A stretch of DNA of 64,000 nt from G965200765 sp965203865. Its GTDB lineage: Bacteria; Pseudomonadota; Gammaproteobacteria; Arenicellales; JAJDZL01. How positions within the stretch are numbered: position 1 is the first letter of the stretch; every line of letters begins with the position of its first letter. The notes beneath the pieces were generated by a model. The model did not search any database and was not told where the DNA came from. It saw only the letters and a program-made list of their open reading frames with translations. Location: positions 2,976,001-3,040,000 of the forward strand of contig OZ241916.1 in the NCBI GenBank assembly GCA_965203865.1, written 5' to 3'. The position numbers were made by a program, and so were the translations under genes. This document shows, in pieces, positions 8,487 through 16,930 of the stretch.

Positions 8487-9608
8487 ATGAAAAGAGGCCC
8501 GAGTTGCCTTACAGCACTGATTGCCGTTGTTCTTGTTGCGATTGCCTTTGCCGGGTGCGCTGGGCCGCAGCTTTCCGTGCAATCCGTTTCAAAGGAGGAA
8601 ATTGACTACGAGAAAGACATACAGACCCAGATGGCTTTGGACTACTGGCTAGGAAGAGTTTCCAGAATTCACAAGATTTCCTATCCTATACTTGCCAAAA
8701 GCCACAGTTTCTGCGGTAGCCACACTGTCCAGCGCATGGGAGTTTTAGTTGCCTATGAAAAGGACGTGGAAAGAGGCATGCTGCAAACGGAAATAAGAGC
8801 AGCAGCAAAGAAAAAATGGGGTCTATCCACTACGCCAGTTGTCATTTCCTTGTCCGAAGGCTCTCCTGCGGACAAGGCAGGAATACGCTTTATGGACAAA
8901 ATCCTTTCCATAGACGGTAACGACAATTTGAACAGCAGCCGTTCTATGGTCTTTACTTACCAGAACAAGTTTAAAAAGGCATTGTCAAGTGGCTTTAAGG
9001 ACGATGGAGTTGTGGAAGTGGAGTTGGAAAGGGAAGGGGAGGTTTTTACTGTTGCCGTACAGGGGGAAAAGACTTGCGATTACCCCGTGGCTCTAATCCA
9101 GGACTACGTCCCCAATGCCTACGCTACTGGACAACTTATACTCGTAACAACTGGCATGGTTGATTTTGTAGGACAGAAAGACAACGAGCTGGCGGCTATC
9201 ATTAGCCATGAGTTGGCGCACAACTCCGAACTTCACATAGAAAAGAAAACAGACAACTCGATTATAGGGGCGGGTGTCGGCGCTCTACTGACTTTGGCTA
9301 CAGGCGTAGACTTTATTACCGCGGGCCAGACGGCGGGGGCGTTGTACGGCTCCCAGGATTTTGAAAAGGAGGCAGACTACCTGGGATTGATAATAATGAT
9401 GCGGGCCGGGTTTGACTGCACTGGCGTAAGCGACTTGTTTAGACGAATTGCTGTTCGCAACCCGGGAGCAATTACTTGGGCGACCACCCACCCCACAACC
9501 GCGGACAGATACACTTACGTGAAAAGAACTTGTACGGAAATCAAGAATGGATGGGACAGGAGGACTGCCTACATAATGGACCGGCACCCAAAGTCCATAC
9601 GGTACTAA
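8487..9608 (+). CDS. M48-family metallopeptidase lipoprotein with PDZ domain
   Basis: A 373-residue lipoprotein: the N-terminal hydrophobic stretch ends at a lipobox (FAGC), so the cysteine would be lipidated. A PDZ-like segment follows (ISLSEGSPADKAGIRFMDKILSIDG, conserved core near residues 120-145 given here in parts), then the M48 zinc site ISHELAHNSELH (HExxH) and the third ligand region SQDFEKEADYLGL. The arrangement, with PDZ before a periplasmic M48 protease, suggests regulated proteolysis or quality control at the envelope, comparable to but distinct from BepA and LoiP. The ATG at 8487 is preferred over the GTG at 8478 because AAAGAAAG sits before it. Convergent with the ATPase at 9655. 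Confidence 0.85.
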   Translation: MKRGPSCLTALIAVVLVAIAFAGCAGPQLSVQSVSKEEIDYEKDIQTQMALDYWLGRVSRIHKISYPILAKSHSFCGSHTVQRMGVLVAYEKDVERGMLQTEIRAAAKKKWGLSTTPVVISLSEGSPADKAGIRFMDKILSIDGNDNLNSSRSMVFTYQNKFKKALSSGFKDDGVVEVELEREGEVFTVAVQGEKTCDYPVALIQDYVPNAYATGQLILVTTGMVDFVGQKDNELAAIISHELAHNSELHIEKKTDNSIIGAGVGALLTLATGVDFITAGQTAGALYGSQDFEKEADYLGLIIMMRAGFDCTGVSDLFRRIAVRNPGAITWATTHPTTADRYTYVKRTCTEIKNGWDRRTAYIMDRHPKSIRY

Positions 9609-9654
9609 TTCTTCATTTTACGGCGTTTCGGCACACTGCAAAAAGTCGAAGAAA

Positions 9655-10479
9655 TCAAAATAGGTCGCCCACCATTTCCCTGATGGCAGTCAGGGTCTCT
9701 GGATCATCTGTGAGCGGATGGGAAATAGCAGCGTTGCAAGCCTCGACAGGTGCAATGCCCGATTCAATTAATTTTGCTGCATGCACCAAGAGTCGGGTGC
9801 TTGCCCCCTCTTCCAGACCGCTTCCTTTGAGATTGCGCGTCATGCCTGCAAATCGCACAAGTGTTGCAACGGCTGACCCATTCAAACCGGATTCGTGTTC
9901 TATGATTGACTGCTCCAGTTCACTGTCTGGATAGCCAAATTCCAGAGCTGAAAACCGCTGTCGGGTGCTTTGCTTCAAGTCCTTGAGTACGCTTTGATAG
10001 CCGGGATTGTAGGAAATTGTAAGATTGAACTCTGGTGCTGCGCGCAACAGCTCGCCGGTTTTTTCTATCGGAAGCACCCTCCTGTCGTCAGCTAGCGGAT
10101 GAATTACGACAGTTGTATCTTTTCTGGCTTCGACTATTTCATCCAGGTAGCAAATCCCGCCGACGCGTACTGCTCGCGCCAGCGGCCCGTCAACCCAGCT
10201 GGTTTGACCGCCAATAATCAAGTAGCGTCCGACCAGGTCGGAAACAGTCAAGTCGTCATGGCAGGAAACAGTAACTAGCGGAATACGAAGCCGCCATGCC
10301 ATGTGCTCCACAAAACGCGTCTTTCCACATCCTGTCGGGCCCTTCAAAAGCACTGGAATTCGATTCGCATATGCACTTTCAAACAATTCAATTTCATTCC
10401 CTTGCGGTACATAGAACGGTTCCGATTCAATTATGTAGTCTTCTCTTTCTATCCATTGCACATCTTGTTTTGTTTTCAT
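9655..10479 (-). CDS. MoxR-type AAA+ ATPase, CbbQ/NirQ/NorQ/GvpN family
   Basis: A 274-residue ATPase with Walker A GPTGCGKT (residues 47-54), Walker B GICYLDEI, sensor motif ISYNPGYQ and the family-typical DLTVSDLVGRYLI and GASTRLLVHAAKLI segments. CbbQ and NorQ remodel RuBisCO or nitric oxide reductase together with a von Willebrand A-domain partner (CbbO or NorD). Neither that partner nor a client enzyme is encoded in the window, so the target is unknown. The ATG at 10479 starts the conserved region; an upstream start at 10542 adds 21 unconserved residues. Divergent from the IclR regulator, with about 190 bases between them. Confidence 0.85.
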   Translation of the reverse strand: MKTKQDVQWIEREDYIIESEPFYVPQGNEIELFESAYANRIPVLLKGPTGCGKTRFVEHMAWRLRIPLVTVSCHDDLTVSDLVGRYLIIGGQTSWVDGPLARAVRVGGICYLDEIVEARKDTTVVIHPLADDRRVLPIEKTGELLRAAPEFNLTISYNPGYQSVLKDLKQSTRQRFSALEFGYPDSELEQSIIEHESGLNGSAVATLVRFAGMTRNLKGSGLEEGASTRLLVHAAKLIESGIAPVEACNAAISHPLTDDPETLTAIREMVGDLF

Positions 10480-10631
10480 AATTTGAACAATCCTGTCGAA
10501 CTTGTTGAAAGCGATGACAATAATAACATCAGGCGAGTCCATGCAGCATACAAAACCACAAACCTGAGGAGCTCAATCCGAAAGAATGCTTGATGCAGGA
10601 TTTGAATTGAAATGAAACTATAGAAAAAACT

Positions 10632-10660
10632 TTGACTTTCATATTATGGTATGCTATTTT
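10632..10660 (+). promoter_or_regulatory. Predicted sigma-70-type promoter of the IclR gene
   Basis: TTGACT (10632-10637) and TATTTT (10655-10660) are separated by exactly 17 bases. Transcription would begin about six or seven bases downstream, at or next to the ATG at 10667, implying a leaderless or nearly leaderless message. The boxes lie inside the operator palindrome. Prediction by eye only. Confidence 0.5.
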
Positions 10661-10674
10661 CATAATATGAAAGT
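10635..10674. promoter_or_regulatory. Perfect 14-bp inverted repeat, probable operator for IclR autoregulation
   Basis: ACTTTCATATTATG (10635-10648) and its exact reverse complement (10661-10674) flank a 12-base spacer. The palindrome covers the predicted -35 to -10 region and the ATG at 10667, so bound repressor would occlude RNA polymerase. IclR proteins bind palindromes of similar size as dimers and commonly repress their own genes. Whether it also controls the downstream transporter operon, 36 bases after the regulator, is an inference. Confidence 0.7.
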
Positions 10675-11515
10675 TGAAAATCATTCCGACAATATTGACG
10701 AGCGTGTTAAAAAATACCGTTCGACAACTTCAGGTGATATGAAACCGGCTCGAGTCTCTGGCTCGCAAAGCGTCTATCGGGCCATTGCGATTCTCAGTGG
10801 CGTCGCACGCAACAATGCTACCGGCATTACAGCGACCAAACTGGCAAATGAGCTGGAATTGACACTGGCAACTACTCATCGCTTGCTAAGAGTGCTGGTA
10901 AGTGAAAGCATGCTAACGTTTGACCCTTACTCAAAAAAATATCATCTGGGCCTGGAACTTTACACCCTCGGAATGGAAGCGCGGCATTTCGGACTACGAA
11001 ATCTGCTGGCAACGCCAATGGAGCGTATCCGGGAAGTTACCCGGGAAACGGTTTTTTTGGTGATTCGCTCAGGTGCCGACGCACTATGTCTGGAACGCTT
11101 GGACGGCGATTTTCCCATACGCAAACTGACATTGACAGTTGGCTCGCGACGCCCACTGGGAGTCGGCGCTGGTTCGCTTGCACTATTGGCCGCTGAGTCT
11201 GATGAAGTTGTTGAACAAGTATTGCGCCATAACGACAAACTGTACAAAGACTATGCCGGGTTTACACTCAAAAAAATTCGCAAGGCCATAGTGCTGACAA
11301 GAAAGCGTGGAGCCTCATTCAACGACGGGCGACTGGCTAACGAAGTGCGTGCAGTTGGTACGGCGTTCGGGCCCCCGGGTGAACCACCATACGCCGCTGT
11401 AAGCATTGCTACCAGCCAAGCGCGCATGGAAGAGCAGGAACGTATGAAATTTCAGGCACTCCTCAAATCTGAAATCGGAGAATTGGATTGGAACTTGATT
11501 CGGGACACTTCTTAA
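10667..11515 (+). CDS. IclR-family transcriptional regulator
   Basis: A 282-residue DNA-binding protein. The winged helix-turn-helix covers roughly residues 35-95 (QSVYRAIAILSGVA, ITATKLANELELTLATTHRL), and the C-terminal effector domain includes VFLVIRSGADALCLERL, LGVGAGSLALLAA and the RAVGTAFGPPGEPPYAAVSI block. IclR regulators sense small metabolites and control adjacent catabolic or transport genes. The transporter operon starts 36 bases downstream on the same strand, so it is the likely regulator of peptide uptake. The ATG at 10667 lies in the right arm of the operator palindrome and fits the predicted transcription start; an alternative ATG at 10646 lies in the left arm. No Shine-Dalgarno precedes either. 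Confidence 0.92.
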   Translation: MKVENHSDNIDERVKKYRSTTSGDMKPARVSGSQSVYRAIAILSGVARNNATGITATKLANELELTLATTHRLLRVLVSESMLTFDPYSKKYHLGLELYTLGMEARHFGLRNLLATPMERIREVTRETVFLVIRSGADALCLERLDGDFPIRKLTLTVGSRRPLGVGAGSLALLAAESDEVVEQVLRHNDKLYKDYAGFTLKKIRKAIVLTRKRGASFNDGRLANEVRAVGTAFGPPGEPPYAAVSIATSQARMEEQERMKFQALLKSEIGELDWNLIRDTS

Positions 11516-11550
11516 TAACTAAACAACAATCACTTTTGGAATTAACTGAT

Positions 11551-13062
11551 ATGAAAACGAAACTTGCAATTGCTGCACTACTATTGACCCTTGTATCGGG
11601 TACCGCCTTTGGTGGAAAATCCGATGACACGCTGAATATTGCATGGGGTGGCGAACTCGCCACTCTCGACCGATACTACAATGTCCTTCGGGAAGGAATT
11701 ATCGCTGGTCGGCTGGTTTGGGATTCGCTATTGTTCAAAGACCCTGAAACACTCGAGTTTAAACCGCTGCTGGCAAAATCATACACTTTCGTCGATGAAA
11801 CCACTATGGATTTTGAATTGCGGCAAGGGATCGCTTTTCATAATGGTGAGCCTTTTGATGCAGATGATGTTGTGTACACCTTGAATTATGTCTCAAATCC
11901 TGACAACGGTGTTCTCACCCAGCGAAATGTTAACTGGATTGCCGGGGTTGAAAAACTTGACCAGTACAGAGTTCGTCTCAAAATGAAAGCACCGACTCCG
12001 ATTGCACTGGAGCTTCTCGCTGGTCCGCTTCTGATTTATCCGAATGAATACTATGCCAAAGTAGGTCCCGAAGGTATGGGTAAAAATCCCGTGGGGACAG
12101 GTCCATACATAGTAGAGGAATTCGACCCTAGTGTATCGACAACTTTTATCCGCAATGACAATTACTTTAACGACAGTCCCAAGGGAAAGCCAGGAATAGC
12201 CAAAATTGTGCAGAGAACCATTCCTGATCGAAACACGCAGATCGCCGAACTGCTTTCCGGTCGAGTTGACTGGATATGGAAGGTTCCAGCAGACCAGGCT
12301 GCGCGCCTGGAGGGCAGACCAAATATCACTGTCAGCAATAGACAAACTTTGCGAATCGGCTATCTTAGCTTTGACAGCTCGAATCGCACCGGAAACAATT
12401 CCCCTGTAAACAACCCGCTGGTTCGAAAAGCGATTGCCCACGCCATCGACCGCGATGCGATTGTCAAGTCTTTGGTAGGGGGAAACTCAGTTGTTGTGCA
12501 TTCTGCATGTCATCCTGAACAATTTGGTTGTACGAAGGATGTAACTACGTACGAGTATGATCCAGAAAAATCAAGGAAACTGCTCGCTGAGGCAGGTTAT
12601 CCAGACGGATTCACAATTGACTTCCATGCTTATCGAAATCGTCCCTACGCCGAAGCTATCATGGGATTCTTGCAAGCAGTTGGAATCAACACGAATCTGG
12701 TTTACCTGAAATACGCCGCACTCAGGGACAAAGTCTATGCTGGCGAAATCGACTTTGATTTTATGACATGGGGAAGCTACTCCTTTCATGACGTTTCAGC
12801 AATTACCAGTCATTTCTTCAAGGCCACCAAAGACGACTATGCCCGCGACGAGAAGTTGGTCACAGCACTGAAGCTGGGCGATGGATCGGTTGACACAGAG
12901 GTTCGTAAATCGGCTTATGCAGATGCACTAAAGCGAATTGCTGACAATGCATACTGGCTGCCTCTTTGGACCTACAATGTTTACTACGCCTACGGCGAAG
13001 AACTTGATTTCAAAGCTTCCGCAGACGAAATTCCACGGTTCTACATGGCAAAATGGAAATAG
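11551..13062 (+). CDS. dppA: Peptide ABC transporter periplasmic binding protein (SBP family 5, DppA/OppA-like)
   Basis: A 503-residue exported binding protein starting MKTKLAIAALLLTLVSG with a cleavable signal peptide. Family 5 signatures include LATLDRYYNVLREG, GRLVWDSLLF, FELRQGIAFHNGEPFDADDV and NPVGTGPYIVEEF, then NPLVRKAIAHAIDRDAIV and a C-terminal LWTYNVYYAY. It captures oligopeptides or similar solutes for the permease and ATPases encoded directly downstream. It is the first gene of a tight operon continuing to 18489 and follows the IclR regulator by 36 bases. Ligand cannot be read from sequence; the gamma-glutamyltransferase at the operon end points to gamma-glutamyl peptides or glutathione. 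The symbol denotes the family, not proven dipeptide specificity. Confidence 0.93.
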   Translation: MKTKLAIAALLLTLVSGTAFGGKSDDTLNIAWGGELATLDRYYNVLREGIIAGRLVWDSLLFKDPETLEFKPLLAKSYTFVDETTMDFELRQGIAFHNGEPFDADDVVYTLNYVSNPDNGVLTQRNVNWIAGVEKLDQYRVRLKMKAPTPIALELLAGPLLIYPNEYYAKVGPEGMGKNPVGTGPYIVEEFDPSVSTTFIRNDNYFNDSPKGKPGIAKIVQRTIPDRNTQIAELLSGRVDWIWKVPADQAARLEGRPNITVSNRQTLRIGYLSFDSSNRTGNNSPVNNPLVRKAIAHAIDRDAIVKSLVGGNSVVVHSACHPEQFGCTKDVTTYEYDPEKSRKLLAEAGYPDGFTIDFHAYRNRPYAEAIMGFLQAVGINTNLVYLKYAALRDKVYAGEIDFDFMTWGSYSFHDVSAITSHFFKATKDDYARDEKLVTALKLGDGSVDTEVRKSAYADALKRIADNAYWLPLWTYNVYYAYGEELDFKASADEIPRFYMAKWK

Positions 13063-13139
13063 CGAATATATCAGTGCAACCCTGACACCTCGGTGAATCC
13101 CCAACGAATTTGTCTGAGTAAGAAAGAAGGCAGTTTCCA

Positions 13140-14057
13140 ATGACGATTTATATTTTCAAGCGACTAGGGCTCGCACTGCTGGTTGCACTATTTGTATCTT
13201 TCATCAGTTTTCTGATGTTGCGCACAGCAGGAGACCCTGCTATCGCCATGGCAGGGGAAGGTGCTTCCGCGGCAGACATAGAGTACATCCGACAAAAATT
13301 TGGTTTCGACGACCCCTTGTTGATTCAATACACCAACTGGTTGGCAGAAGCACTTAGGGGTGACCTGGGAGAAAGCACTTACTTTTCAATTCCTGTAGCA
13401 GAACTGCTTGCGGAGCGTCTGCCAATAACAATGATATTAGGTGCCTGCGCACTTACATTTTCAATTCTTTTGGCCGTGCCGCTTGGAGTCATTGCCGCGG
13501 TACGGTCAAATTCGCTGATTGACCGGATGGCTCTTTCAATTTCTGTGTTTGGCCAAGCATTGCCAAACTTCTGGTTTGCCCTGATGCTTATTTTGATTCT
13601 TTCTGTCTGGCTTCCCCTGCTTCCTCCATCGGGCAACGAAAGCTGGGTGCACTTCATTATGCCAACACTGGTGCTGGGCTATTACTCTACACCTGCTGTA
13701 ATGCGTTTGACGCGGTCTGGTACGCTTGAAGTGCTGCGGGCTGACTATATTCGGACGGCAAAAGCAAAGGGCCTTGCTCCTTGGCGAGTGCTTTTCAAGC
13801 ATGCATTGCGTAATGCGATTATTCCCGTAGTGAGTCTTTCCGCAGTACAGTTCGGCTATATGCTAGGGGGATCAATCATTATTGAAAGCATTTTCGCCCT
13901 GAATGGTATCGGGCAACTTGCATGGGAAAGCATTTCTCGCGCTGACCTCCCGACTGTACAAGCTATTGTGCTTGTGCTTTCCATGATCTATGTCTTATTG
14001 AACCTGTTCGGCGATTTGCTAAACGCCTGGCTAGATCCGCGCATCCGAGTCGCATAG
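13140..14057 (+). CDS. dppB: Peptide ABC transporter permease (DppB-like)
   Basis: A 305-residue inner-membrane permease with about six transmembrane helices. The N-terminal helix is followed by GDPAIAMAGEGAS and IRQKFGFDDPLLIQYTNWL, the classic DppB periplasmic segment with GDLGES. The EAA loop that contacts the ATPases is YIRTAKAKGLAPWRVLFKHA in the C-terminal third. AAGAAAGAAGG lies shortly before the ATG. It forms the translocation channel with the DppC-like protein encoded nine bases downstream. Confidence 0.95.
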   Translation: MTIYIFKRLGLALLVALFVSFISFLMLRTAGDPAIAMAGEGASAADIEYIRQKFGFDDPLLIQYTNWLAEALRGDLGESTYFSIPVAELLAERLPITMILGACALTFSILLAVPLGVIAAVRSNSLIDRMALSISVFGQALPNFWFALMLILILSVWLPLLPPSGNESWVHFIMPTLVLGYYSTPAVMRLTRSGTLEVLRADYIRTAKAKGLAPWRVLFKHALRNAIIPVVSLSAVQFGYMLGGSIIIESIFALNGIGQLAWESISRADLPTVQAIVLVLSMIYVLLNLFGDLLNAWLDPRIRVA

Positions 14058-14065
14058 AGGCAATT

Positions 14066-14962
14066 ATGAAAGAACAAGCTTCAGATCAACTTGAACAAAT
14101 GCTACAAGCGTCCCCGCGCACGCTTATGCTCCGTCGTTTTGCGGGACACGGCGGATTCACATTCGGCGCGGCGGTTATAGTACTCATCGCATTGATCGCG
14201 ATATCTGCACCTTTGATTGCGCCGCATGACCCTTATGCACAGAACCTTCTGGCTCGGTTGCAACCACCGGTCTGGTATGACGGAGGCGACTGGAATCACA
14301 TACTGGGTACGGACCAACTTGGCAGAGACTACCTGAGCCGACTTATCTACGGTGCCCGATTGTCGTTGATTATTGGTGTTATGGCGATGCTGATCTCCGG
14401 ATTCATTGGAACTACACTAGGTGTCTGCGCTGGCTTTTTCGGCGGCAAGGTTGATCTGGTGATTACATTCATAATCACCGCCCGCCTGTCCATGCCGATT
14501 GTGCTGATTGCATTGGCAGTCGCTGCGTTGCTAGGTGGTTCGCTTGAAATTGTGATTATTATTCTCGGACTTCTGCTTTGGGACCGTTTTGCCGTAGTGG
14601 CGCGCTCCTCAACGATGAGTATTCGAAATGCTGACTTTGTACTGGCAGCGCGTACATTCGGTTGTCCAACTTGGAGAATTCTGGTTTCCGAGGTGCTTCC
14701 CAATATAGCTGATGCCCTGATTGTGGTGGCAACGCTTGAAATGGCGCATGCGATTCTACTGGAAGCGGCGCTCTCTTTTCTTGGACTCGGCGTTCAACCG
14801 CCCTTGCCGTCCTGGGGACTGATGATTTCGGAAGGCAGGGACTATCTGTTTTTTGAGCCTTGGCTAATCATGATCGTGGGTGTGGCACTGTTGATACTGG
14901 TACTCGCAATAAATCTGGTGGGGGACGGTATTCGCGATGTCACCTCCCCGGAAGCACATTAG
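14066..14962 (+). CDS. dppC: Peptide ABC transporter permease (DppC-like)
   Basis: A 298-residue permease, second channel subunit. It shows the N-terminal OppC-type helix, then PLIAPHDPYAQNLLARLQP and LGTDQLGRDYLSRLIYGARL, which are highly characteristic. The EAA loop is ADFVLAARTFGCPTWRILV, and the C-terminus carries LEAALSFLGLGVQPPLPSWG. GAGGCAATT precedes the ATG. It overlaps nothing; the DppD-like ATPase begins 10 bases later at its preferred start. Confidence 0.95.
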   Translation: MKEQASDQLEQMLQASPRTLMLRRFAGHGGFTFGAAVIVLIALIAISAPLIAPHDPYAQNLLARLQPPVWYDGGDWNHILGTDQLGRDYLSRLIYGARLSLIIGVMAMLISGFIGTTLGVCAGFFGGKVDLVITFIITARLSMPIVLIALAVAALLGGSLEIVIIILGLLLWDRFAVVARSSTMSIRNADFVLAARTFGCPTWRILVSEVLPNIADALIVVATLEMAHAILLEAALSFLGLGVQPPLPSWGLMISEGRDYLFFEPWLIMIVGVALLILVLAINLVGDGIRDVTSPEAH

Positions 14963-14972
14963 GGGCATTTGC

Positions 14973-15971
14973 ATGGTACTGCTTGAAATTTCTGATTTGA
15001 CTATCGATATTCGTACGATGTCGGGCGACCTGCACGCAGTTCGCAAAGTTGACCTGAGCCTGAGCGAGGGAGAGACACTATGCATTGTAGGAGAAAGCGG
15101 TTGCGGCAAGTCATTGACCGCAATGGCAATCCTTGACCTCTTGCCGGATTCTGCCCAGCGCAGTGCCCAGAATATCGTTTTCGACGGACTTGATCTGCAA
15201 ACTCTGTCAGCGCACCGCATGCGTGAGCTGCGCGGCGACGGAATCGGGGTAATCTTTCAGGACCCCATGACTGCACTGAATCCCTCTTTTACAATTGGAG
15301 ACCAGCTTACCGAGGTTTATCTCTGCCACCGAAGAAGTAACCGGAAAGAGGCAACAGAAAGAGCAATTTTTCTATTGGAGCGGGTTGGAATCACTGCCGC
15401 AAAAAGTCGGCTTGGACAATATCCGCACCAGCTTTCTGGAGGATTACGACAGCGAGTAATGATTGCAATGTCTTTGATGTGCGATCCCAAATTGCTAATT
15501 GCCGACGAGCCGACTACTGCGCTTGATGTGACCATTCAGGCACAGATACTGCACTTGATCAAGGAGTTGCAAAAAGAAACCGGAGCTGGCGTGATTCTTA
15601 TTACCCATGATTTGGGCGTGGTAGCGCAAATGGCAGACAATGTAGCTGTCATGTATGCAGGAGAGGTGGTGGAATATGCAACGGTAGAAACAATCTTCAA
15701 TGCCCCTCGACACCCGTATACACTTGGATTGATGAGTTGCATCCCGGTTCCCGGAAAGATCGAGCGAGGGGGGAGGCTTGGTGCTATTCCGGGAATCGTT
15801 CCTTCATTGCTCGGCGGTGTTTCAGGATGTTCTTTTCGTTCTCGCTGCCCCGTTGCAGGCGAATCCTGCGCAAGCGAGATACCTTTGCACAATGATTCTG
15901 ACCTGCATCGCTGGAGCTGTATTCACAACCAGTTGCCTACTACTGAAATTTTTACGGAAAATATCAAATGA
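14973..15971 (+). CDS. dppD: Peptide ABC transporter ATP-binding protein (DppD-like)
   Basis: A 332-residue ATPase: Walker A GESGCGKS, Q-loop IFQDPMTALNPS, signature LSGGLRQRVMIAMSL, Walker B LLIADEPTTALD and switch histidine ITHDLGVVAQMAD. The C-terminal oligopeptide extension contains GCSFRSRCPVAGESC, which in this family may hold a redox or iron-sulfur site. The ATG at 14973 places the conserved LLEISDLTIDI at the N-terminus; an earlier start at 14937 would overlap dppC. Its stop overlaps the next start by four bases. Confidence 0.94.
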   Translation: MVLLEISDLTIDIRTMSGDLHAVRKVDLSLSEGETLCIVGESGCGKSLTAMAILDLLPDSAQRSAQNIVFDGLDLQTLSAHRMRELRGDGIGVIFQDPMTALNPSFTIGDQLTEVYLCHRRSNRKEATERAIFLLERVGITAAKSRLGQYPHQLSGGLRQRVMIAMSLMCDPKLLIADEPTTALDVTIQAQILHLIKELQKETGAGVILITHDLGVVAQMADNVAVMYAGEVVEYATVETIFNAPRHPYTLGLMSCIPVPGKIERGGRLGAIPGIVPSLLGGVSGCSFRSRCPVAGESCASEIPLHNDSDLHRWSCIHNQLPTTEIFTENIK

Positions 15972-16930
15972 ACACGCCTATTTTGGAACTGCAAAACGTC
16001 TCGCAAATCTTCCGCGTGAAACAGGGGTTGACGGGTCGCCGTCTGCCGCTTCATGCAGTATCAGATGTTTCAATGCAACTCAGAAAAGGTGAAGTCGTTG
16101 GACTTGTCGGCGAAAGCGGTTGCGGGAAGAGCACGTTGGCGAAAATTCTTCTTGGCCTGATTGTTCCAACCGAAGGGGAGGTATTGTTTGATGGCAAACC
16201 CCTTTACGAGAGCTCCGTTACAGAACGAACCAAGAGAATTCAAACTATTTTTCAGGATCCTTACTCTTCATTGAACCCGCGGAAAACTGTCGCACAAATT
16301 GTCGGACTGCCTCTGCAACTGCATGGAGAACTTGACAGCACTGCCAGGCGCAGTGCAATACGCGAGATACTGGACATGGTTGGCTTGCCCCGAAGAGTCG
16401 AAAACGCATATCCCAGCCAAATGTCCGGTGGTCAGCGACAGCGAGTAGCCATTGCCAGAGCTTTAATTACCCGCCCTGGAGTATTGATCTGCGACGAACC
16501 AACATCGGCACTGGATGTGTCGGTTCAATCGCAGATTCTGAACCTGCTGTGCGACTTGCGGGAGGAGCTCGGGCTTACCTACCTTTTGATCAGTCATAAT
16601 TTGGCGGTTGTCGAGCATCTTGCCGAACGAGTAGTCGTTATGTATCTGGGTCGCATAGTAGAATCCGAACACGCTGAAAAAATATTTGCAAATCCGGTTC
16701 ACCCGTACAGCCAGGCATTGCTCAATGCTGCATTGCCGCCAACACCTGGCCAAGGTGTGCCAGAACTTAATTTGGGAACAGATTATCCAAACCCGGTTCA
16801 CCCTCCGTCAGGGTGTGCTTTCCACCCGCGTTGCTCAATGGCATTTGACCGGTGCCCGGTTGAACGTCCGAAACTATCTGAACAACATGATGGTGGATCA
16901 GTGGCTTGCCACTTAGTGCACACAAATTGA
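15968..16930 (+). CDS. dppF: Peptide ABC transporter ATP-binding protein (DppF-like)
   Basis: A 320-residue ATPase with Walker A GESGCGKS, Q-loop IFQDPYSSLNPRKT, signature MSGGQRQRVAIARAL, Walker B LICDEPTSALD and switch SHNLAVVEHLAERV. The C-terminus contains the GCAFHPRCSMAFDRCP block usual for DppF. Translation is coupled to dppD through an ATGA overlap, and its own TGA overlaps a TTG that is the best start for the gamma-glutamyltransferase. It pairs with DppD to energise uptake. Confidence 0.94.
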   Translation: MNTPILELQNVSQIFRVKQGLTGRRLPLHAVSDVSMQLRKGEVVGLVGESGCGKSTLAKILLGLIVPTEGEVLFDGKPLYESSVTERTKRIQTIFQDPYSSLNPRKTVAQIVGLPLQLHGELDSTARRSAIREILDMVGLPRRVENAYPSQMSGGQRQRVAIARALITRPGVLICDEPTSALDVSVQSQILNLLCDLREELGLTYLLISHNLAVVEHLAERVVVMYLGRIVESEHAEKIFANPVHPYSQALLNAALPPTPGQGVPELNLGTDYPNPVHPPSGCAFHPRCSMAFDRCPVERPKLSEQHDGGSVACHLVHTN

